Assembly: GCA_008933705.1 (NCBI GenBank) | Contig: WBUN01000006.1 | Span: 62,001-126,000, forward strand | Direction of reading: 5' to 3' | Source of the DNA: Hyphomicrobiaceae bacterium | GTDB lineage: Bacteria > Pseudomonadota > Alphaproteobacteria > Rhizobiales > Hyphomicrobiaceae | DNA length: 64,000 nt | Shown here: positions 26,726 through 36,075 of the stretch, piece after piece | How the letters are laid out: each line of letters starts with the position of its first letter | Position numbering within the stretch: the first letter of the stretch is position 1 | The notes under the pieces: generated by a model | The model's database searches: none | The model's input: the letters and a program-made list of their open reading frames with translations, nothing else | What the model was told of the DNA's origin: nothing | Position numbers and translations under genes: made by a program

Positions 26726-26726
<1 letters not shown>
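26700..26726 (+). terminator. hairpin terminator after the Hat-family gene
   Basis: GAGCCGCGTC-TGC-GACGCGGCTC forms a perfect 10-bp stem followed by GTTT. It lies 13 bases after the Hat stop and next to the end of the convergent coxI gene, so it may serve both. Confidence 0.75.
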
Positions 26727-28469
<1,743 letters not shown>

Positions 28470-28533
28470 AGGATGGTGCGGCAATTCTGCGCTCTGCTGG
28501 CGCCTGCGATGGCCACCCCGAGCGGATCTGCCG

Positions 28534-29253
28534 ATGCGAAAACGCAATGCCTGCACCATCTGTGCCGTAAGGCAAAAGGCCTTGTGTCGTGGGCTGCCCG
28601 AGGACCAGCAGGGCCGTCTCAACCGGACCGCCTATCACCGGCACTATGATGCCGGACGCTTTATCTCCGGCGCCGATCAGCGCCAGGACTGGTTCGCCAC
28701 CGTGCTGTCGGGGGTGATCAAGCTTACCAAGAGCCTGCCCGACGGACGCCAGCAGATTGTCGGTCTGCTCTTCCCTGCCGACTTCCTGGGCCGCCCGTTC
28801 AGGGGCCGAAGCCCTTTCACCGCCGAGGCGGCGACGGCGGTCGAGCTGTGCTGCCTCGACCGGTGCCACTTCGAGGACCTGCTGCAGAAGACACCGGGCC
28901 TCTCGCAGCTCTTCCTTGAGCGTACGCTGGACGAGGTCGATGCCGCCCGGGAATGGATGTTTCTGCTCGGCCGCAAGACGGCTGAGGAAAAGGTGGCTTC
29001 CCTGATCCTGCTGGTTGCGCGGCGCCTGCGCCGGGCCGGCGCGGACGGCGGCGCCGAGCGCCCGGCGGTGCATTGGGATTTTCCGTTGTCGCGCACGGAG
29101 ATGGCGGAGTACCTGGGGTTGCGCATCGAGACCGTCAGCCGGCAGATCCGGGCCCTGCGCTCGGCCGGCGCAATCGAGGTTGCGGAAGGGCGCGCCATCA
29201 TCGTGCGCGACTTGGCGGCGCTCGAGCGCATGGCGCAGAAGGAATGCGAGTAG
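28534..29253 (+). CDS. fnrN: FnrN-type oxygen-sensing regulator
   Basis: A 239-residue Crp/Fnr protein with an N-terminal cluster C7-x2-C10-x7-C18 and a further Cys pair at about 106-107 (ELCCLDRC). This is the FnrN/FnrL arrangement for an oxygen-labile 4Fe-4S cluster. The HTH (SRTEMAEYLGLRIETVSRQIRALR) carries the E-x-V-S-R recognition helix for TTGAT half-sites. It has its own FixK/FNR box 65 bp upstream, typical of fnrN autoregulation. A close paralogue follows at 29728. The symbol is by family resemblance. Confidence 0.86.
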   Translation: MRKRNACTICAVRQKALCRGLPEDQQGRLNRTAYHRHYDAGRFISGADQRQDWFATVLSGVIKLTKSLPDGRQQIVGLLFPADFLGRPFRGRSPFTAEAATAVELCCLDRCHFEDLLQKTPGLSQLFLERTLDEVDAAREWMFLLGRKTAEEKVASLILLVARRLRRAGADGGAERPAVHWDFPLSRTEMAEYLGLRIETVSRQIRALRSAGAIEVAEGRAIIVRDLAALERMAQKECE

Positions 29254-29301
29254 GCCGGGCGTCGGGCGGCGCCGCCAAGATGCAGGAGGTGAGAGGCGGC
29301 A

Positions 29302-29526
29302 TCAGGCGTCGGTCTCGCCCGGGTCCAGCAGGCTCTGCAGCAGGTTCCGGCCCGCCTTGAGCAGGGCCAGTTCATCGAGCCACGCGTCCAGCACGGATTG
29401 CAGGCGGACGGTATCGCCGCCGCTGCTATGCGCCTGTGCAATGCGCGCCCGCTGCTCTTCGATGGCCCGTTCGGCTTCAGCAATCTTCCGCGTTGCGTCG
29501 GCTATCCGATCTGCAAGGCTTTTCAT
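29302..29526 (-). CDS. small coiled-coil protein, function unknown
   Basis: A 74-residue, highly charged helical protein (MKSLADRIADATRKIAEAERAIEEQRARIAQAH then LDAWLDELALLKAGRNLL) with a clear heptad pattern. GGGGGGAGGGCGC precedes the ATG at 29526. A FixK/FNR box lies about 60-70 bp upstream (29583-29596). No family could be assigned. It lies antisense to the space between the two fnr genes and looks like a real small gene because of its strong ribosome site and codon use. Confidence 0.68.
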   Translation of the reverse strand: MKSLADRIADATRKIAEAERAIEEQRARIAQAHSSGGDTVRLQSVLDAWLDELALLKAGRNLLQSLLDPGETDA

Positions 29527-29582
29527 TCATGCGCCCTCCCCCCGAGCAACTCCCAGCTGCGCAGGTCGGGCGACCGGCGGCG

Positions 29583-29596
29583 TTGACAAAAATCAA
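29583..29596. promoter_or_regulatory. FixK/FNR box between the small coiled-coil gene and the second fnr
   Basis: TTGAC-AAAA-ATCAA matches TTGAY-N4-RTCAA. It lies about 57 bp from the minus-strand small gene and about 130 bp before the plus-strand regulator ATG, so the small gene is the better-placed target. Confidence 0.74.
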
Positions 29597-29727
29597 TGCC
29601 AGAACGCCGTATGGCTGATCGGAGCGCTCGCCTGGCATGGAGGGGGAGGTACCGCACGCCCGACATCATGCCGCATAGGCTGGGTCATGCTGCGGCGCAA
29701 AAATATGGAGAATCTAAGGAGTGGGTC

Positions 29728-30501
29728 ATGCCTGCGAGCGGCTGCGATGGGTGCATCGCCAGACACAAAGGATTGTGCAGCGCGCTGTCTCCGGACGAAC
29801 TGGCGCGCCTGAGCGCCGTGGCACGGCGCCGGCGCTTCGCGGCGGGGCAGACGATCGTCGACGATCAGCAGGAGCTGCCGTATCTCGCCAACGTGCTGTC
29901 GGGCGTGGTCAAGCTGACGAAGACCCTGGTCGATGGCCGCGAGCAGATCGTCGAGCTGCAGTTTCCAGCGGACTTCGTGGGACGGCCGCTGGGCGGTCCG
30001 AGCGGCTTCCGCGCCGAGGCGGCAATCAACGTGGAGCTGTGCACGTTCGCGAGGTCGCGTTTCGAGCAGGTCATGCGCGCGGTGCCCGGCGTCGAGCGTC
30101 GCCTGCTTCAGCACACGCTGGACGCCCTCGACGCAGCGCGCGCCTGGATGGTGCTGCTCGGGCGCAAGACGGCCGCCGAGAAAGTGGCAAGCTTCCTCCT
30201 GATCCTCGCGCAGCGCTTCCGCGGTGCGGCGGGCGCCGGATCCGGGTGGGTGAACGCGGTGCGGTTCGAGCTGCCTCTCACGCGGGGCGAGATGGCCGAC
30301 TTCCTGGGCCTGACCATCGAGACGGTGAGCCGGAACATGACCCGCTTGCGCTCGATCGGGGTCATCAGGCTGCAGGGCATGCGCACCGTCATCGTGCCCG
30401 ACATGGAGCGGCTTACTGCCGCCTCGGAATGCCCGCTCGAGCACGCCGCGCAGGAGCCTGCGCCGAGGCCGGACGGCATGCGCGCCGTGTGCGTCGGCTA
30501 G
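29728..30501 (+). CDS. second FnrN-type oxygen-sensing regulator
   Basis: A 257-residue Crp/Fnr protein with C6-x2-C9-x7-C17 and a fourth Cys at about 105 (NVELCTF), consistent with an Fe-S sensor, and HTH ELPLTRGEMADFLGLTIETVSRNMTRLR. Sequence order follows the regulator at 28534 closely (LSGV-KLTK-L-DGR-QIV-L-FPADF-GRP), so the two are paralogues. Its C-terminal tail is longer and ends in two more Cys (SECPLEH, AVCVG). The ATG at 29728 has AAGGAGTGGGTC ahead of it; the in-frame region upstream is discarded. Confidence 0.86.
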   Translation: MPASGCDGCIARHKGLCSALSPDELARLSAVARRRRFAAGQTIVDDQQELPYLANVLSGVVKLTKTLVDGREQIVELQFPADFVGRPLGGPSGFRAEAAINVELCTFARSRFEQVMRAVPGVERRLLQHTLDALDAARAWMVLLGRKTAAEKVASFLLILAQRFRGAAGAGSGWVNAVRFELPLTRGEMADFLGLTIETVSRNMTRLRSIGVIRLQGMRTVIVPDMERLTAASECPLEHAAQEPAPRPDGMRAVCVG

Positions 30502-30525
30502 GTCCTTCGCAAGGGTTGGGTTGGA

Positions 30526-30807
30526 CTACCTGCGCTCGCGATCGCGCTGCCAATAGACGAACAGCACCGTGACGATCGCCGTCAGGACCATGGTCGCCTG
30601 GATGTCCGACCTGTTGATGAAGGTCAGCCAGATGTCGACGCCTCTCGATGAGCTGCCCCGCGCGAGGAGCATGCCGCTGGCCACGACGAGGACCAGCGCG
30701 ACAGCAGCGGTGAGCGCGACCGAGATGGCAACCTGGATGGTTCTCTTGAATACCTTGGGAACCGACAGCTTCTGTCCGGGCACCACCAGGGTTGTCTTGT
30801 CTGTCAT
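30526..30807 (-). CDS. small membrane protein with two helices
   Basis: A 93-residue protein with two predicted membrane spans (VAISVALTAAVALVLVVASGMLLA and TMVLTAIVTVLFVYW). A short periplasmic loop contains SSSRGVDIWLTFIN and the C-terminal tail is basic (QRDRERR). GGAGGGATTGGTC precedes the ATG at 30807, so the longer form from 30822 is not used. Function unknown. A 7-2-7 inverted repeat lies about 40 bp upstream (30848-30863). Confidence 0.65.
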   Translation of the reverse strand: MTDKTTLVVPGQKLSVPKVFKRTIQVAISVALTAAVALVLVVASGMLLARGSSSRGVDIWLTFINRSDIQATMVLTAIVTVLFVYWQRDRERR

Positions 30808-30847
30808 GACCAATCCCTCCACTGCTTAACCGGCCAGCATATAGCTG

Positions 30848-30863
30848 ATTCGCAGGTGCGAAT
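30848..30863 (-). promoter_or_regulatory. inverted repeat, possible operator
   Basis: ATTCGCA-GG-TGCGAAT has perfect 7-bp arms. It lies 41 bp upstream of the small membrane protein gene. No regulator can be assigned. Confidence 0.3.
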
Positions 30864-30989
30864 GGACGACGGCCGCCCTGCTGCGGCGATGGATATGCCT
30901 GTGAATGCCGGGCGCGCGCTTGTTTCAGGCCGGGCAAATCAGCTAATGTTTCTCAGTGTGTGTGCGTGCAACTTTGATGGGAGCGCGCC

Positions 30990-31211
30990 ATGCGCACAAT
31001 CTTCCACGCAACATCAGATGCTGCCACCGCGCTGCTCAACTCGGGCTCGATCGGCGTTGCCATCGGCGCCGGTGCCGCGGTCTATTTCGGCAAGCTATTG
31101 CCAGGCGTCGTGCTGGGAGGGCTGTCGTTCGCCGCTGCCGGCGCCGGTTTCGGATATCTGATCTGGCGCACCTATCGCCCGCGGCGGCCGATGTTCTCCG
31201 CGCGGCATTGA
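30990..31211 (+). CDS. small glycine-rich membrane protein
   Basis: A 73-residue protein (MRTIFHATSDAATALLNSGSIGVAIGAGAAVYFGKLLPGVVLGGLSFAAAGAGFGYLIWRTYRPR) with two close glycine-rich hydrophobic segments. GGGAGCGCGCC precedes the ATG. The GxGAA/GxG patterns recall glycine-zipper proteins. No function can be named. Confidence 0.55.
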   Translation: MRTIFHATSDAATALLNSGSIGVAIGAGAAVYFGKLLPGVVLGGLSFAAAGAGFGYLIWRTYRPRRPMFSARH

Positions 31212-31375
31212 TCGGCGGCGCCGCACTTAGGCTCAGCTCCAGCAATTGGCAGCGCATTGCCGAGCGCTTGGGATTGATTGCGGAGCGCCACATCGCTGTC
31301 ATACACCAGGGGCTAGCTGTGGGCGCAGCTTCGAGCCGATTCGCGGTGTGCCAACCCTTAACCGCCCGATGCTGC

Positions 31376-31410
31376 GCCTAGCCCTGGCAGGCCACCGGGC
31401 TAGGCTCTTT
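31376..31410 (+). terminator. hairpin terminator
   Basis: GCCTAGCCC (31376-31384) pairs with GGGCTAGGC (31397-31405), with a 12-base loop that is itself partly self-complementary, followed by TCTTT. It may end transcription from the small membrane gene at 30990. The remaining sequence between 31212 and 31428 shows no gene. Confidence 0.6.
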
Positions 31411-31428
31411 GCGCGCCGTTGAGCATCA

Positions 31429-31605
31429 TTATTCGTCGAGGTGCCGGCTCCTGCCGCCGACGATGTGCAGTAGCTCGCGCGCCTCGAAATAGCTGCTCCC
31501 CGGTGACTGCGGATCGTGCATACCGTCGGCCTCGAAGAAGCTGCTGAACACGCCGGTGGCGCAGGCCTCATCGAGGATCGCCGTCTCATCCTCCAGGTAT
31601 CGCAT
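31429..31605 (-). CDS. 58-residue hypothetical protein
   Basis: A short acidic protein MRYLEDETAILDEACATGVF...EARELLHIVGG ending in RHLDE. AGAGGAG lies eight bases before the ATG at 31605. Longer ORFs overlapping here on both strands have Arg/Ser-rich composition typical of shadow frames, whereas this frame has normal codon use. Family unknown. Confidence 0.5.
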   Translation of the reverse strand: MRYLEDETAILDEACATGVFSSFFEADGMHDPQSPGSSYFEARELLHIVGGRSRHLDE

Positions 31606-31701
31606 GGTGAAGTCTCCTCTGGACTGACGTTGTCATTCTCGTTGGAGGAAACTCGCATGCGGGCCGGGCGGGCGCTGTTCCCGGCGGCACAGCCCCTGGG
31701 G

Positions 31702-31953
31702 TCACCGGCTCTCGCTCCTGTCGCGGAAGTAGGGCTCGACGGTGCCCTTGAGCTTGATCGTCATCGGCCGGCCATAGCGGTCCTTGCTGGCGCCGGCGGA
31801 CACGCGCACCCAGCCCTCGCTGACGCAGTATTCCTCGACGTTGGTCTTCTCCACGCCCTTGAAGCGCACGCCCACGCCCCTTTCGAGGACGGCGGCGTCA
31901 TAGTGCGGGCTCGCCGGGTCGGCGCACAGACGGTCCGGAGGAGTATCGGTCAT
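31702..31953 (-). CDS. DUF3297 family protein
   Basis: An 83-residue protein matching DUF3297: MTDTPPDRLCADPASPHYDAAVL, then GVGVRFKGVEKTNVEEYCVSEGWVRVSAG, RYGRPMTIKLKGTVEPYFRD. The family is common in Proteobacteria and has no assigned function. GAAGGCTGAGCTG precedes the ATG at 31953; the longer frame from 32025 is unlikely. Confidence 0.85.
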   Translation of the reverse strand: MTDTPPDRLCADPASPHYDAAVLERGVGVRFKGVEKTNVEEYCVSEGWVRVSAGASKDRYGRPMTIKLKGTVEPYFRDRSESR

Positions 31954-32118
31954 CAGCTCAGCCTTCAGTGGTAGAGACGGTGGGCAAGATAGCGGGTCGA
32001 GCCGCCAGCGTGGGCAGCCGCACACGAAAATGGCCAGATCACCGAGAGATTCAAGAGGGTAATGCCGATGGCGCAGAGAATGCGGGAAAGGGGAAGATGT
32101 TGTCGGCGGGCGGTCGGG

Positions 32119-34290
32119 TCATTCTCCCCAGTTCAGGATGCTGACGAGGTTGCTGTCGTTGTCGGTCCACACGATCTCCGACCGGCCGTCGTCCCGCCAT
32201 GGCGAAATCGCCCTCCGCACCGCCGGCATTGCGAAGAAGGCCTTGTCCTGGGTGTAAAGGGCCCAGCTGATGGGGCTGTCGCAGCCCTTAACCTCCCGGG
32301 TCTCGAACCAGCGCACCTCGACACCGAAACGCTGCGCCAGGCCCCGGTGCAACGGCGCCATCTCGAAGGTGTCGACCTCGAAATTGACCGCGAGTATGCC
32401 GTCGCCGGCCAGATGCCCGAGATAGATCTCGAACGCCTCCGCCGTCATCAGGTGCATGGGAGGGGACGCACCGCGGAAGGCATTGATCACCAGCACGTCG
32501 AAGTTCTGCGCCTCGCCTGTCTTCAACTGCCGCTCCAGCACGAGGCGTCCATCGCCGAGCAGCACGTCGGTCGTCGCCTTGGCGCTGCGCAGGAACGTGA
32601 AGTGGCGCTTGGCCAGATCGAGCACGGCAGGATTGAGCTCGTAGTAGCGGATGACGTCGCCCTCGCGCCCATGTGCCGCAATTGTGCCGGCGCCGAGCCC
32701 GATGATGCCGATGCGCAGGGGCGCGTTCTGCGCTCCCGTGCGGCGCTTCGCATGGTTTCGCAAGGCGAGGCCGAGCGCGCTTCGGTCGTCGAAGCCGCAC
32801 AGCAGAGCCATGCTCCGCCCGGCGCCCTGGAATTGCCCGCCCTGCTCGATCCCCGCCTGCTGCATCATGAGGATGTGCCGATCCAGGCTGTCCTTCTCCT
32901 GCCGCAGCACTTTCACGACGCCGTAGAAGTTCCTGATGCGCTCGACGAGCACGCTCTCAGGCGCAATCTCATCCCTGATCCCAACGGCCAGGCCGCCAAC
33001 GAAGAATATGCCGGCGACGCCGGCGACCGGCGCAATCGTGCGCATTCTGCGCGCCTGCCCCTCGCGCACCATGAGCACGACCGCGGCGATCGCGACCGCG
33101 CCCAGCACCAGCCAATGCTCGAAATAGTCGCTGAGCAGGAGCGGCGCGATGAGCGCAACGCCAATGCCGCCGAGCGCGCCTCCGAGCGTGATGGCAAGAT
33201 AGAACTTCGGCAGGCGTGCCGGCTCCGGCTGAAGCCGCGCCAGCTCGCAGTGGCATATCATGCAGCCGGCGAAGAGGATGGCAGCATGAAGCGTGAGCAG
33301 GCCTAGGAATCCCCGCGAGGACGCCGGCACCGACGCCACCAGGAAGCTCGTGCCCGCCAGCAGCAGGAATGCGGCGCCGAACGGGAGGCGGTCGTAGGCC
33401 CGCTGATGGCCAAAGGCGATCACGTACGTGAGCAGATAGATGCTGAGCGGGACGACCCATAGGAACGGCAGGACCGCGGACCATTGCAGGATGGCGTTGG
33501 TGGTGGCGAGCAGCAGTACCGAGCCGAGCGCGGGGAGAGTGATCCAGGCGGCAAGCGCGTCGCTCGTCCGGGCTTGCAGGAAGGGCGTGCCCGCGTCTGC
33601 CCTCGCATCGGCCCGTGTGCGGGCCAGTGTGATGGCCCCGCACGCGGCAAGCAGGATGCCGTAGAGCACGTAGCTCCATGACCACCAGCGCGTCTGCGCC
33701 TCGCTCGAGATGAAGCGCTCGAAGGCGAAAGGGAAGGTGAGCAGCCCGAGGAAGGAGCCGAGATTGGAGGCGGCGAACAGGCGCGCCGGATCGAGCGCGG
33801 GATCGATGCCGGCGAGCCAGCGCGACAACAGCGGCGTCGTCGTCGCAAGCACGGCGTATGGGCCCCCAACGGATATGGCGAGAAGGGCGACGATGCGCCA
33901 GGTCGGGTCGCCGGCGTCCTGCGGCTTCCAGCTTTCGGAGGGCGTGATGGGCAGGAGCAGGAGGCTGACGGCAACAACGGCAAACTGGAGCACGACCTGT
34001 CGCCGCAGGCTGAGGGGGCGGCTGACCGCATAGGCGTAGGCATAGCCCGCGAGCAGCGCCACCTGGAAGAACAGCAGGCACACGAGCCAGGTCGAGGCGC
34101 TGCCGCCGAACCAGGGCAGGATGTACTTGGCGAGCACGAGCTGAACCTGGAACAGCAGGAAGCCCGCCACGGCCATCGTGAGCGCGAACGCGAGAATGAT
34201 GGCCGATCTCTGCCGTGCGGGCATGCGGGACTTCCTTCGGCCGGGCTTGGCGGCCCGATCGCTTTCTGCGAGGGCCGGCCGGCGGGTCAT
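32119..34290 (-). CDS. membrane-embedded spermidine synthase-like protein
   Basis: About 723 residues in two parts. The N-terminal 470 residues carry at least ten hydrophobic helices (AIILAFALTMAVAGFLLFQVQLVLAKYILPWFGG, VGGPYAVLATTTPLLSRWLAG). The C-terminal part is a spermidine-synthase-like Rossmann domain (LRIGIIGLGAGTIAAHGREGDVIRYYELNPAVLDLA, LLGDGRLVLE, FDVLVINAFRGASPP). Such fused proteins are widespread; the substrate is unknown and polyamine synthesis is not demonstrated. The ATG at 34290 is chosen over the TTG at 34302. It is the last gene before the integrase. Confidence 0.85.
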   Translation of the reverse strand: MTRRPALAESDRAAKPGRRKSRMPARQRSAIILAFALTMAVAGFLLFQVQLVLAKYILPWFGGSASTWLVCLLFFQVALLAGYAYAYAVSRPLSLRRQVVLQFAVVAVSLLLLPITPSESWKPQDAGDPTWRIVALLAISVGGPYAVLATTTPLLSRWLAGIDPALDPARLFAASNLGSFLGLLTFPFAFERFISSEAQTRWWSWSYVLYGILLAACGAITLARTRADARADAGTPFLQARTSDALAAWITLPALGSVLLLATTNAILQWSAVLPFLWVVPLSIYLLTYVIAFGHQRAYDRLPFGAAFLLLAGTSFLVASVPASSRGFLGLLTLHAAILFAGCMICHCELARLQPEPARLPKFYLAITLGGALGGIGVALIAPLLLSDYFEHWLVLGAVAIAAVVLMVREGQARRMRTIAPVAGVAGIFFVGGLAVGIRDEIAPESVLVERIRNFYGVVKVLRQEKDSLDRHILMMQQAGIEQGGQFQGAGRSMALLCGFDDRSALGLALRNHAKRRTGAQNAPLRIGIIGLGAGTIAAHGREGDVIRYYELNPAVLDLAKRHFTFLRSAKATTDVLLGDGRLVLERQLKTGEAQNFDVLVINAFRGASPPMHLMTAEAFEIYLGHLAGDGILAVNFEVDTFEMAPLHRGLAQRFGVEVRWFETREVKGCDSPISWALYTQDKAFFAMPAVRRAISPWRDDGRSEIVWTDNDSNLVSILNWGE

Positions 34291-34310
34291 GGTTGTAGCC
34301 AACGTGCCCG

Positions 34311-34370
34311 GGACCGGGAACCCTCAGGTACAGGGGAGCGGGCGCCTGTCGGACCGGGAACGCTCAGGAG
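34311..34370. repeat. pair of near-identical direct repeats at the integrase end
   Basis: GGACCGGGAACCCTCAGG at 34311-34328 and GGACCGGGAACGCTCAGG at 34351-34368 differ at one base, and copies start 40 bp apart. The second overlaps the integrase stop. They may be recombinase arm or attachment sites; no matching third copy was found in this window. Confidence 0.5.
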
Positions 34371-35662
34371 TGCGCGTCGTGCTCGGTCTGGTGGACGAGC
34401 GGCGCTGACGGCGTGCGCGCCTCGACGGCGGTCCTGCCGCGGGCATAGGTCTCCTCGAGGACCTCGATGGCCGCCTCGCCGCCGCGAACGGCCTGCGTAT
34501 AGTGGCCAAGGGTGACGGTCACGTTGGCGTGGCCAGCCAGCTTGGCGACGAGGCCCACTTCGATGCCTCCCGCCTGGAGGGTGCTGATGAAGGCATGCCG
34601 GGCGCTGTGCGGGGTTACGTACGGCAAGCCGAGCGCCGCGAAGGCCGGCCGCCAGTAGCTGTTGCGAAAGTTTGCGTAGGACAGCGCGCCGCCGCCTTTG
34701 GCCTCCCTGCCGGGACGGAGCCGCCCGAGCCGCGGGAAGACACGCCACGGCTCGCCCTGCTCGCCGGGGCAGACAGGCCGCCATCTGAGCAGCATCTCCT
34801 TGAGAAGCGGCGAGATCGGGATCTCCCGCGTGCCCGCCGCGGTCTTGGTCAGGTTCGTGATGGAGCCGTCCATCTCTTGCATGCGCCGGATGAAGATGAC
34901 GCCGTTGGCGAGATCGATATCCTCCCAGAGCAGGGCGAGCTGTTCGCTCGGACGCACACCGGTCAGGAAGGGGAACGCGTAGTAGACGCCTTTGTGCTCG
35001 TCGCGTTGCGCGGCCGCCAGCAGGAGCCCGACCTGCTCCGGCGAGAGGATGGACTTCTTCGTCTTGACCCTGCCGCGCCCGAGGCGCGACGGCATGGGAG
35101 GAACGCGCAACTGGAAGTCTTCCGCGGCCAGGGCCAGCGCGGCGCGCAGGAATTTCTTGGCGACATTGGCCGTGTAGCTGCTGACATGGCTGGTCAGCGT
35201 CCGATGCCAGTTGCGGATGTCGGCCGTGGTGAGGTCCGCGATGGGCCTGTTGCCGAGCATGTCGATGAACTCGGCATCTTCCGGCCTCCTGCCCGTGCGG
35301 GCGTACACGTGGCGCTCCAGCTTCGTGCCCACGAGCAAGGGGCCGACGATGTACCCCACGGCCTGACGGTAGCTGTTCCACGTCCCCTTCTTGACCTCGC
35401 TGCGGCGATTTTCGAGCCAGTACTCGACGGCTCCGGCAACGGTCAGGCTTGTGTGCACCTCCGCGTAGCTGTCCGTGGCAACGCTCGCCACCAGGGAGTC
35501 GCGCATGGCGATGGCGTCTCTCTGGCGCTCGAAGAACAGCTGCTTGCGCTTGCCGGTGCGAGGCTCGCGAAAGTTCACCACGAAGCGCGTCTGCAGGACG
35601 ACCTCTCCGGTCGCCAAGCGCCGCTTGCGATCTCTCCTGGTGACGGAGGCGCTGAAGCTCAT
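34364..35662 (-). CDS. tyrosine recombinase/integrase
   Basis: The phage-integrase catalytic set is visible: Arg in TGVRPSEQL, H-x-x-R in HSARHAFIST, His in LAGHANVTVTLGH and the Tyr in HYTQ. The N-terminal arm-binding region (MSFSASVTRRDRKRRL...KRKQLFFERQRDA) and the SAM-like core-binding domain precede it, total about 432 residues. The open frame continues to a GTG at 35782, which is possible. It marks the left border of the putative metal-resistance island; no tRNA gene was seen next to it. Confidence 0.88.
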   Translation of the reverse strand: MSFSASVTRRDRKRRLATGEVVLQTRFVVNFREPRTGKRKQLFFERQRDAIAMRDSLVASVATDSYAEVHTSLTVAGAVEYWLENRRSEVKKGTWNSYRQAVGYIVGPLLVGTKLERHVYARTGRRPEDAEFIDMLGNRPIADLTTADIRNWHRTLTSHVSSYTANVAKKFLRAALALAAEDFQLRVPPMPSRLGRGRVKTKKSILSPEQVGLLLAAAQRDEHKGVYYAFPFLTGVRPSEQLALLWEDIDLANGVIFIRRMQEMDGSITNLTKTAAGTREIPISPLLKEMLLRWRPVCPGEQGEPWRVFPRLGRLRPGREAKGGGALSYANFRNSYWRPAFAALGLPYVTPHSARHAFISTLQAGGIEVGLVAKLAGHANVTVTLGHYTQAVRGGEAAIEVLEETYARGRTAVEARTPSAPLVHQTEHDAHS

Positions 35663-36075
35663 TGGCCCGCTCAACCAGCGAGCAAGCGGATGCCAGTGAT
35701 GGCGCGGAGCCAGAACGGCCCGGGGGGAATCGGCCGTTCGGCTGGCAGGTCTGCCCGACAGGCTGTTGTGCTTACGCGACACTCGTATTGCTCACGCAAT
35801 GTGCACTTCCGTGACACTCTTGTGAACATACGATGACAGCGGGGGGAAGAACAGAGAATTGTTACGCTCATACGGTCTTTCATTTACGCACAGAACTTCG
35901 CAGAGGCTTCGTATATTGAGGAGCATGCTACTGTAACAATACCAAGACGGAGCGAAGATGGATTTATGTCTAGCATGCGAGAACGTCTTCGATGTAACCG
36001 GACAGGTAACCTGGCGTGCGTCGGATCTACTGTTCCGAACGCAGAGTCGCTGAATCTTCACAGTTCGGGGGACTG
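35663..36075. other. regulatory region between integrase and porin
   Basis: About 410 bases of noticeably lower GC than the surroundings, with repeated CGYGACACTC-like words near 35767 and 35810 and A/T-rich stretches at 35850-35960. No gene with a credible start was found. It probably holds the porin promoter and perhaps recombinase arm sites. Confidence 0.45.

Noticed and set aside
31299-31974. Overlapping ORFs of 119 and 152 codons around 31300-31970
   Set aside because: Composition is that of shadow frames; the 58-codon gene at 31429-31605 and DUF3297 gene explain the region better.
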